DNA of 37,658 nucleotides, taken from contig CASDPF010000016.1 of assembly GCA_949282215.1 (NCBI GenBank), positions 1-37,658 on the forward strand, in the 5' to 3' direction. The position numbers and the translations under genes are program-made. Below, piece after piece: positions 31,480-37,658 of the stretch (the stretch's first letter is position 1; every line of letters begins with the position of its first letter). Below the pieces are notes generated by a model. That model worked only from the letters and a program-made list of their open reading frames with translations. It was not told where the DNA came from and did not search any database. The stretch is from an uncultured bacterium (GTDB lineage: Bacteria; Cyanobacteriota; Vampirovibrionia; Gastranaerophilales; Gastranaerophilaceae).

Positions 31480-32653
31480 TTTCAATATTCCTTATTTTTT
31501 TAATTCTTTTTTTTGATATATTCAACAAAATTCCAACCATACATAATGAAACGATTAAAGAGGAACCGCCATAACTGATAAAAGGAAGCGGAACCCCAGT
31601 TGTTGGGAAAAATGAACTTGCTACACTAATATTTAAAAAAGCCTGAAAGCCGATTGAGAAAGTTATACCGACAGCTAAAAGCTTTCCATACATATCAGGA
31701 CATCTTGCAGCAATCAAAAAGCCTCTATGAATTAACGTCCAGAAAAGCCCTATAATAAGCACACATCCAACCCACCCGAGTTCTTCTGCGATTATTGCAA
31801 AAATAAAGTCAGTATGACATTCAGGAAGATAAGATAACTTTTGAATAGAGCCCCCATAACCTACCCCTGAAAAACCGCCTGAAGCAAAAGCTATTAATGA
31901 TTGTATAATATTATACCCGGCACCCTGAGGATCAAGTTCAGGATGTTTCCAAGTCCTGATACGCTGCATTTGATACGGTTTAATAATAGTAGTAGCAGCG
32001 ATAATTACCGTTGTAAGCATCATTGCAAGACAACTAAAAAACAATTTCAATGATCCGCCTGCTGCTAAAAACATAACGACAGATGTTGATAAAAGTAAAA
32101 TTACCATACTCAAGTTCGGCTGAACAAAAATAAAACCAAGCATTATAATAATCGGAATAAATGCAGTAACCCATTTTTGCTGGTCAAACAAGTTTGCATC
32201 TTTTCTAAAAACAGAAGCCAATAATAGCACAACTGCAGGCTTTGCAAATTCTGAAGGCTGGAGTTGAAACCCTAAAATATTAATCCATCTTTTTGCCCCG
32301 TTTACAGTAACCCCAAGCGGAGTAAAATCAACAAGAACCAAAAGCAAAAGAATAGAACCAGCAAAAATCAAATTCCAGTCAGCAAGTTTTTTATAATCAT
32401 AATTAGTAAAAAATTTTAAACCTAAAAAACCAACAACAAAACATATAATCTGTTTTATCAAAAATTGAGCAGGGTTTCCGCCCTCTTCAATACACTTTGG
32501 AGCAGAAGCAGAGAATATTGCCATAAAACCTATGATTACTAAAAATGCAACAGTAATCAATAAAGCCTTATCCGGAGCTGAAACAATAATACTCTGAATA
32601 GGTTGTCTATGTTGATATGAATTATCCATATTTTCAAATCTTTGATAAGACAT
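31472..32653 (-). CDS. ftsW: FtsW-type SEDS peptidoglycan polymerase
   Basis: 393 residues from ATG 32653, which lies 20 bases inside murD; an ATG at 32629, 4 bases after the murD stop, is the alternative. The frame is open further upstream, but those residues are unlikely. About ten TM segments are visible, with the SEDS signatures NGAKRWI, LQPSEFAKPA and the C-terminal PLPFISYGGSSL. The loop with HPELDPQGAGYNIIQSLIA is typical of FtsW/RodA. It polymerises lipid II with a class B PBP. Its place between murD and murG, as in the dcw cluster, favours FtsW over RodA. The N-terminus is short, hydrophilic and ends near the first TM. Confidence 0.93.
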   Translation of the reverse strand: MSYQRFENMDNSYQHRQPIQSIIVSAPDKALLITVAFLVIIGFMAIFSASAPKCIEEGGNPAQFLIKQIICFVVGFLGLKFFTNYDYKKLADWNLIFAGSILLLLVLVDFTPLGVTVNGAKRWINILGFQLQPSEFAKPAVVLLLASVFRKDANLFDQQKWVTAFIPIIIMLGFIFVQPNLSMVILLLSTSVVMFLAAGGSLKLFFSCLAMMLTTVIIAATTIIKPYQMQRIRTWKHPELDPQGAGYNIIQSLIAFASGGFSGVGYGGSIQKLSYLPECHTDFIFAIIAEELGWVGCVLIIGLFWTLIHRGFLIAARCPDMYGKLLAVGITFSIGFQAFLNISVASSFFPTTGVPLPFISYGGSSLIVSLCMVGILLNISKKRIKKIRNIENV

Positions 32654-33986
32654 ATTCCTTGAATACCTTTCCTCTCTCCTCATATCCGCTAAACATGTCA
32701 AAACTTGCACATGCCGGCGATAATAAAACCACATCAGGATTTAACGATATAGATTTATCTATAGCATCCTGCATAGAATTTTCTTTTACAATGTTATCAA
32801 ACCCGTTACTTCTAAGATTTTCTTCAAACCTTTGAGTTGCTTCCCCTATAAGCACAACAGTTGAAATATGTTTATTTACGGCATCACAAAACTCTTTCAA
32901 ATCAGTATTTTTATCACGCCCCCCAGCAATTAAGATAACATTTTCATTGTTAAAGGAATTAATCGCAACTAAAGAAGCCTCAGGATTGGTAGCTTTTGAA
33001 TCATTATAAAAAACAATTCCATCCTTTTCTGCAACTTTTTCAAGTCTGTGTTCAGGAACCTTGAAAGACATAATGGACTCTTTTATATGCTCATTAGAAA
33101 TTCCTTCCAATTTAGCACAAATAATCGAACATTCAACATTTTGATAATTATGTTCCCCAATTAATGGAGTATCCTTTAAATCAATTATATGTTCTTCTTT
33201 TCCGTTTCTTTTATAGAAAATTGCATCATTTTTCACATAACAACAATTTTCACCAATCTCATCCCCGAACATAAAAACTTCACCATCTGCAACTTTCGCA
33301 AACTCTAACAATTTAGAATCTTTAGCATTTAATACGGAAAAAGCCGGAGATTGCGGATGTCTGAATATTTTAGCTTTTGCATTGAAATAATTTTCTAACC
33401 CTTTATGCCAATCAATATGGTCAGGAGTAAAGTTTGTCCATACAGAAATTTGAGGCTGGAAGGAATTTGAATACTCTAACTGAAAAGAGCTGCACTCACA
33501 AACAAAATAATCGATTGATGCATCATCAATTAAATCACAAGGCGGCTTACCATAATTACCGCAAGGTTGTGCATTATATTCACTACTCAATATATGAGCA
33601 ATTAAAGCTGTAGTTGTAGTCTTACCGTTTGTTCCTGTAATTGCAATAAAAGGTTTTCCCGTTTGTGAAGCAGCAAGCTCAACTTCTGAAATAACTTTAA
33701 TTTTTAAAGAATTTAACTTTTGCATAATTTCACTATGCGGAGGAATCCCGGGACTTGTGACAGCAAGATATGAATCATTGATAAACTCATCACTATGTCC
33801 GCCAAATTCTACATTTATCCCGAGTTTTTCTAATTCATTAAGTTTTTCAATATCCTCAGGCTTTTGTTCTCTATATTCAGTAATATAAACATCAGCCCCG
33901 TGTCGATTAAGATACTTTGCAGCAGCAATTCCGCTCTTCGAAAAACCTAATACTAAAACCTTTCTATCAAACCAATTTGTTAACAT
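32634..33986 (-). CDS. murD: MurD, UDP-MurNAc-L-alanine:D-glutamate ligase
   Basis: 450 residues from the ATG at 33986, one base after the mraY stop; a GTG at 33998 is also in frame but lies on top of the AGAGG site. MurD features: the N-terminal Rossmann-like VLVLGFSKSG (about 10-19), the ATP loop ITGTNGKTTTT (about 116-126), ECSSFQLEY (about 165-173), FTPDHIDWH (about 185-193) and the C-terminal NDSKATNPEAS and IAGGRDKNTD. It adds D-Glu to UDP-MurNAc-L-Ala in the cytoplasm. The 3' end overlaps the ftsW start. Confidence 0.96.
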   Translation of the reverse strand: MLTNWFDRKVLVLGFSKSGIAAAKYLNRHGADVYITEYREQKPEDIEKLNELEKLGINVEFGGHSDEFINDSYLAVTSPGIPPHSEIMQKLNSLKIKVISEVELAASQTGKPFIAITGTNGKTTTTALIAHILSSEYNAQPCGNYGKPPCDLIDDASIDYFVCECSSFQLEYSNSFQPQISVWTNFTPDHIDWHKGLENYFNAKAKIFRHPQSPAFSVLNAKDSKLLEFAKVADGEVFMFGDEIGENCCYVKNDAIFYKRNGKEEHIIDLKDTPLIGEHNYQNVECSIICAKLEGISNEHIKESIMSFKVPEHRLEKVAEKDGIVFYNDSKATNPEASLVAINSFNNENVILIAGGRDKNTDLKEFCDAVNKHISTVVLIGEATQRFEENLRSNGFDNIVKENSMQDAIDKSISLNPDVVLLSPACASFDMFSGYEERGKVFKEYVLSKI

Positions 33987-33987
33987 A

Positions 33988-34968
33988 CTATATAACACCT
34001 CTTGAGGTTAAATAAAACAAAATTAATGCCAATAAAGATAACAATGCCGAAGCTAAAGCAAAAACGACAACTATCTTCTTCTCACTCCATCCGCACAATT
34101 CAAAGTGATGATGAATAGGAGACATTTTAAAAACTCTTTTTCCTGTAGTCTTGAAGCTAATAACCTGAATAATAACGGATAATGTTTCCATAACGAAAAC
34201 TCCTCCTAAAAAGATTAAAAGGAATTCGAACTTACTTACAACAGCTAAGGTTCCTAAAAGACCTCCAATAGCAAGCGAGCCGGTATCACCCATAAAAACT
34301 TGAGCTTTAGGCTTGTTATATTTTAAAAATCCAAACAAAGCACCTGCAACAGCAGCAGAAATAATAGCTACTTCAGGATGTCCGCTAAATAATGCAATTA
34401 ATGCAGCTGCAACAAATGCAAATATACCAGTAGAAGCAGCTAGTCCATCCAAACCGTCTGTTAAATTATAAGCATTTGAAGCTCCGGTAATTACAAAAAC
34501 AGCAAATACAGGATAAAGCCATTTTAAATTCAAAACAAAAGACCCGACAGTTACCTCAGTTCCGTGAGAATAAGTCATCATAACATAGATTGTTGGTAAT
34601 AAAGCAATTGCAATCTGTCTTAAAAGTTTTCCTCTGGCAGAAAGTCCGTCATTAGCCTTTCCTTTTATTTTCAAATAGTCATCCTGAAATCCTGCAAATG
34701 TATAAAATAAAAGAGTAATTAATACAATAATAGCTTCAGTAGTAAATCTTTGAGCCAACAATAAGGCAATAATAGAAGCGACAATAATCGCTAAAATTAT
34801 GAATACACCACCAGTCGTCGGAGTACCTTGTTTTTGAGCATGAGCTTCAGGTGCACAATCTTTTACATATTGTCCTATCATCTTCTTTTTCAAAAAATCA
34901 ATATATGGCACACCGAACAACAAACACAAAATCATTGACAGCAAAAACGCCACCGCCAGCATTATCAT
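33988..34968 (-). CDS. mraY: MraY, phospho-MurNAc-pentapeptide translocase
   Basis: 326 residues with about ten TM helices. Hallmarks are KKQGTPTTGG-like AQKQGTPTTGG (about 44-54), FAGFQDDYLK (90-99, the first Asp pair), NLTDGLDGLA (167-176, second Asp motif), FMGDTGSLAIGG (226-237) and the cytoplasmic PIHHHFEL loop. MraY makes lipid I by moving phospho-MurNAc-pentapeptide onto undecaprenyl phosphate. It overlaps murF by 4 bases (ATGA) with GGGAGA upstream. Somewhat shorter than the E. coli enzyme (360). Confidence 0.97.
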   Translation of the reverse strand: MIMLAVAFLLSMILCLLFGVPYIDFLKKKMIGQYVKDCAPEAHAQKQGTPTTGGVFIILAIIVASIIALLLAQRFTTEAIIVLITLLFYTFAGFQDDYLKIKGKANDGLSARGKLLRQIAIALLPTIYVMMTYSHGTEVTVGSFVLNLKWLYPVFAVFVITGASNAYNLTDGLDGLAASTGIFAFVAAALIALFSGHPEVAIISAAVAGALFGFLKYNKPKAQVFMGDTGSLAIGGLLGTLAVVSKFEFLLIFLGGVFVMETLSVIIQVISFKTTGKRVFKMSPIHHHFELCGWSEKKIVVVFALASALLSLLALILFYLTSRGVI

Positions 34969-36302
34969 ATTTTCACTTCTCCCTTAATCTTTTCTATTAT
35001 TTCTTCAAATTTCATACTTCTTGAAGCCTTTAAAAATATTGTATTCCCTGCACCAATATTCGCAAGCAAATATTTAGAAACTTCATCATTATTTTCAAAA
35101 TTCTTTACATTAAATCCTGCATCTTTAAGCGGATAAGCAATATTTTTTGCCAAATTACCAACACATAAATATTTAGTATTTTCAGGCGATACTTTTGCAA
35201 GATACTCTCCGACTTCATGATGAAGCTCAACTTCAGCCGACCCTAACTCTCCCATATCACCTAAAATTACAACAGGATTTTCATATAACCTTACAAAAGT
35301 TGAAACTGATGCCTTCATAGATTCAGGATTTGCATTATAACTATCATTAATAATATTATAACCGGCAATTTCTTGAGCTTCCCAGCGTTTTTCAATCGGT
35401 TTGTAAGCTAAAAGCCCACTATGAATTTCTTCATAAGTCATACCAAGCTTATAACCGAGATTTATAGCTGAAAGAGAATTCTCAACATTGTAATCACCCT
35501 CTACATTTAATTCATATTCTTTATTTTGATAAACAAATTTTGAATACCCTTGACGTCGCTCAACTATATCAACATCATCTAGCGAATAATAAATTTTCTC
35601 ACCATTGAACTCAACGAATTTTTTAATTCTTTCATTATTTTGAGATATAAAAGTTCCATTCTCCTTTAAATGCGAAACAATTTCAGATTTAGCTTTTGCA
35701 ATATTATCCAAACTTCCTAAACGACCGATATGAGCTGATCCTGCATTTGTAATAACCGCAAAATCAGGCTCTGCATATCGTGATAAAAGCTCAATTTCAC
35801 CAAACCCACGCATTCCCATTTCTATAATTAAAACTTCACAATCTTCAGGCATTGAAAGTACAGTCTGGCAAAAACCAATTTCATTATTATGATTTGAAAA
35901 AGTTTTATGAGCTACAAATTTTTCACTCAGAACCGAATAGATAATTTCCTTAGTTGTAGTCTTGCCAGAGCTTCCTGTAATTGCGACAACTGTCGGATTT
36001 TTCTTATGACGGTAAAAATTAGCAAGTTTCAAATACGCATCCAAAGTATCGTTTACTTTTAAAACGACTTTAGCATTTTCAGGATAAAAATCTTTAGTGA
36101 TAAAACTCCCGCAAGCACCTGCATCAATAGCATTAGCGAGGAAATTTTCACCATCAAAGCTTACACCTTTTAACGGTAAATAAATTTCACCCGTCTTGAT
36201 AGTCCTTGTATCTGTAGATATCGTATAAGCATCAGCTTCAGATGAGTTTTTAATTAATTTTGCTCCCGTAGCCTTCAAAATTTCATCTAAATTAAACATC
36301 AT
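34965..36302 (-). CDS. murF: MurF, UDP-MurNAc-tripeptide:D-Ala-D-Ala ligase
   Basis: The frame reaches a TTG at 36320; two adjacent ATGs (36302, 36299) are more likely starts, giving about 445 residues. MurF marks: TDTRTIKTGEIYLPLKG (N-terminal UDP-binding, tripeptide-specific), ATP loop VAITGSSGKTTTK, HNNEIGFCQTVL, ITNAGSAHIGRLGS, and the C-terminal NDSYNANPESMKAS and LGDMGELG. It adds D-Ala-D-Ala to the peptide stem. It begins the minus-strand mur cluster and is divergent from rplU; no strong promoter was found for it in the 60 bases upstream. No murE, murC, ftsI or ftsQ follows in this window. Confidence 0.96.
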   Translation of the reverse strand: MMFNLDEILKATGAKLIKNSSEADAYTISTDTRTIKTGEIYLPLKGVSFDGENFLANAIDAGACGSFITKDFYPENAKVVLKVNDTLDAYLKLANFYRHKKNPTVVAITGSSGKTTTKEIIYSVLSEKFVAHKTFSNHNNEIGFCQTVLSMPEDCEVLIIEMGMRGFGEIELLSRYAEPDFAVITNAGSAHIGRLGSLDNIAKAKSEIVSHLKENGTFISQNNERIKKFVEFNGEKIYYSLDDVDIVERRQGYSKFVYQNKEYELNVEGDYNVENSLSAINLGYKLGMTYEEIHSGLLAYKPIEKRWEAQEIAGYNIINDSYNANPESMKASVSTFVRLYENPVVILGDMGELGSAEVELHHEVGEYLAKVSPENTKYLCVGNLAKNIAYPLKDAGFNVKNFENNDEVSKYLLANIGAGNTIFLKASRSMKFEEIIEKIKGEVKI

Positions 36303-36361
36303 ATTTTCATGATACTTCAAAAAAAATATAAGAGTAAAAAGTTAATAAATATTAATACTAC

Positions 36362-36390
36362 TTGACATAAGGGTTTTAGCGGAAGATAAT
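36362..36390 (+). promoter_or_regulatory. Promoter of rplU-rpmA
   Basis: A perfect TTGACA (36362-36367) and GATAAT (36385-36390) with 17-base spacing, the closest promoter to consensus in the window. The predicted start is near 36397, giving a leader of about 98 bases. Confidence 0.85.
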
Positions 36391-36396
36391 ATCAAT

Positions 36397-36494
36397 ACGT
36401 ATTACTATGGGTAAATCGTTTATAAAGCTGGGCTGAAATGAAAAATTATATCATAGAACCCACTACGAGACCCGACAATTGAAAGGAAAGACAA
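36397..36494 (+). promoter_or_regulatory. rplU 5' leader with alternative pairings
   Basis: A leader of about 98 bases before rplU. CTATG (36405-36409) can pair with CATAG (36452-36456), or TGGGT (36408-36412) with ACCCA (36458-36462); the two overlap and cannot form together. AAAGGAAAG lies just before the ATG. L21 leaders that bind ribosomal protein are known in several bacteria, but this one was not recognised as one of them. Confidence 0.35.
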
Positions 36495-36851
36495 ATGTAC
36501 GCAATTGTAGAAACCGGTGGAAAACAATACCCCGTTGAAGAAGGACGTTATATTGACGTCGAATTACTGGATGCAGAAAAAGACAGTAAAGTTGTTTTTG
36601 ACAAAATCATCATGATAGTAAACGGTAAAAAATCTAAAGTAGGCCAACCTTACGTAGAAGGTGCATCTGCTGAAGGAACGGTTTTGGCTCACGACAAAGC
36701 TAAAAAAGTTATCGTTTTCAAACAAAGACCTAAAAAGGGTTACAGAAAAAAACAAGGTCACAGACAAGGCTTTACAAGAGTAATGATTAACAAAATCAGA
36801 ACATCTGCTCAGAAAAAAGCTGCTGAAACTACAGAAAACGCTGAAGCATAA
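36495..36851 (+). CDS. rplU: 50S ribosomal protein L21
   Basis: 118 residues, typical for bL21 (about 103) with a short Ala/Glu-rich tail. It starts MYAIVETGGKQYPVEEG and has the conserved HDKAKKVIVFKQRPKKGYRKK and KGYRKKQGHRQGFTRV regions, which bind 23S rRNA. AAAGGAAAG lies upstream of the ATG. Co-transcribed with rpmA, the usual arrangement. A hairpin (TGAAGC/GCTTCA, loop ATAA) lies across the stop codon. Confidence 0.98.
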   Translation: MYAIVETGGKQYPVEEGRYIDVELLDAEKDSKVVFDKIIMIVNGKKSKVGQPYVEGASAEGTVLAHDKAKKVIVFKQRPKKGYRKKQGHRQGFTRVMINKIRTSAQKKAAETTENAEA

Positions 36852-36907
36852 GCTTCAAAAAGGTAGGAGGGATAATATCCCGAAAACTGATAAAGCCGAG
36901 AAATCGG
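36842..36907 (+). other. Three small hairpins in the rplU-rpmA spacer
   Basis: TGAAGC/GCTTCA (36842-36857, loop ATAA, spanning the rplU stop), GGGAT/ATCCC (36869-36881, loop AAT) and CCGA/TCGG (36896-36907, GAAA tetraloop). No T run follows, so they are unlikely to end transcription. They may protect or process the mRNA, or regulate rpmA translation. Confidence 0.4.
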
Positions 36908-36940
36908 TAAGTGATACAAAATTACAAGGAGAAATGAAAA

Positions 36941-37195
36941 ATGGCACATAAGAAAGGTATGGGATCTACCCGTAACGGTCGTGACTCCGAAGCGAAGCGT
37001 TTAGGCGTTAAAAAATTCGGCGGAGAAATCGTTAAAGCTGGAAATATTTTAGTTCGCCAACGCGGAACTAAAGTTCACCCTGGAAATAACGTAGGTATAG
37101 GTTCAGATGATACTTTGTTCGCTCTTATTGACGGTAAAGTTCAATTTGAATCTCACAGACGCGACAGAAAACAAGTTAGTGTTTACGCTGTATAA
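36941..37195 (+). CDS. rpmA: 50S ribosomal protein L27
   Basis: 84 residues, a standard bL27. It begins [20 protein letters not shown] and keeps [21 protein letters not shown]. There is no N-terminal extension of the kind removed by Prp protease in Firmicutes, and no Prp gene between rplU and rpmA. AAGGAGAAATG lies upstream of the start, which is well defined. L27 sits near the peptidyl transferase centre. Confidence 0.98.
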   Translation: MAHKKGMGSTRNGRDSEAKRLGVKKFGGEIVKAGNILVRQRGTKVHPGNNVGIGSDDTLFALIDGKVQFESHRRDRKQVSVYAV

Positions 37196-37211
37196 GTTTT
37201 CAATAAGAAAT

Positions 37212-37246
37212 AAAAAACTCCCGACGAATTCATCGGGAGTTTTTTT
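37212..37246 (+). terminator. Bidirectional terminator after rpmA
   Basis: ACTCCCGA (37217-37224) pairs with TCGGGAGT (37233-37240) around CGAATTCA, with A6 before and T7 after, so it can work in both directions: for rplU-rpmA and for the converging minus-strand gene. Confidence 0.9.
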
Positions 37247-37595
37247 AAGCAATATTTCTATCCTTCTTTTGTGCTATATCAAAAATACTTGTATTCATAG
37301 GAATTGAAGAACCTGAATTCAGATTATTTTCATTTCCCTGAGGGGTATCTGTATCCTTCACTTTTGCAGCTGAATTAATTTCAACTCGCTCATTTTTAGC
37401 TAATAAATTTGTGTAATTTTTACCTTCCAGCTCTGCCGCAAAAATCGATAAACTCTTATCTCCGAATGCTGCAATATTTGCAAGAGGAACGACAGTTCTT
37501 CCATTTAAGTTTTCATTTCCATTACAAAGCTTAATCATATCTTCCGGATTAAAATTGGGAAATGCAGAATATATTGCCCCTACCGTAATTGTCAT
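37245..37595 (-). CDS. Unknown small protein
   Basis: Not recognised. 116 residues, with a strong AAAGGAG site before the ATG at 37595. The N-terminal 60 residues are mixed (TITVGAIYSAFPNFNPEDM, then AALELEGKNY-like helices) and the last 45 are Asn/Lys/Ser-rich and probably disordered. No signal peptide or TM helix is seen. The stop lies inside the shared terminator. The strong RBS supports a real gene. Confidence 0.72.
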   Translation of the reverse strand: MTITVGAIYSAFPNFNPEDMIKLCNGNENLNGRTVVPLANIAAFGDKSLSIFAAELEGKNYTNLLAKNERVEINSAAKVKDTDTPQGNENNLNSGSSIPMNTSIFDIAQKKDRNIA

Positions 37596-37658
37596 TTAGT
37601 ACTCCTTTCAATAACTTTACTTATACATAAATAAAGTTTTTTTGAGAGATAAAATTGA

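Noticed and set aside
36852-36940. Prp protease gene between rplU and rpmA
   Set aside because: The spacer is only 89 bases, with no ORF, and L27 has no cleavable N-terminal extension.
1-37658. CRISPR array, IS element or prophage
   Set aside because: No regularly spaced repeats, no transposase and no phage structural genes were seen on either strand.

Overview
This is a 37.7 kb AT-rich chromosomal window from a Gram-negative-type bacterium. It combines lipid A enzymes (LpxI and LpxB), an OstA/LptD-like outer-membrane protein and a MraY/MurD/MurF/MurG/FtsW peptidoglycan cluster. The use of LpxI, the lack of CCA in the tRNA genes, the frequent TTG/GTG starts and a set of proteins with a recurring N-terminal Ser-Phe motif suggest a non-photosynthetic cyanobacterial relative (Gastranaerophilales/Melainabacteria type). 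That placement is an inference from gene content, not a phylogeny. No phage, IS element, CRISPR array or replication origin was seen, and no gene-free stretch exceeds about 300 bases.

Layout. 1-3127: a terminator from an upstream + strand unit, then rsmG and a P-loop/TPR protein on the minus strand. 3179-9395: an envelope block on the plus strand with a strong promoter, a 34-residue single-TM microprotein, an EnvC-like M23 peptidase, the LptD-like protein, a class II aldolase, lpxI and lpxB. 9461-14205: a large membrane-associated unknown, dgt, a WecG/TagA glycosyltransferase, an unpaired transketolase N-terminal subunit and a YhcH-family protein. 14198-16047: a membrane unknown (minus) and a gph-like phosphatase. 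16048-18861: the accessory-looking part, with a hairpin-rich region, tRNA-Pro(CGG) and three overlapping genes ending in a ComEC-like metallo-beta-lactamase-fold protein.

18982-30324: a phosphohexomutase, small secreted or lipoprotein unknowns, a uridine-kinase-like P-loop protein, two GNAT-like proteins, a protein with three diverged internal repeats, tRNA-Leu(CAA), two further unknowns, a GT2 glycosyltransferase with a Cys-rich tail, and folC. 30373-36302: murF-mraY-murD-ftsW-murG, overlapping and transcribed on the minus strand. 36362-37246: rplU and rpmA with a near-consensus promoter, a possible leader structure and a strong terminator, followed by a small minus-strand unknown.

The most unusual signals are: (i) a short N-terminal Ser/Asn-Phe motif shared by five otherwise unrelated proteins, possibly a sorting tag; (ii) the three-gene MBL cassette beside tRNA-Pro, which has two unrecognised partners; (iii) three genes whose best promoter puts the transcription start at the ATG, with no Shine-Dalgarno, implying leaderless mRNAs; (iv) a glycosyltransferase with a seven-Cys C-terminal domain. 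All functions come from reading motifs by eye; no database search was run.
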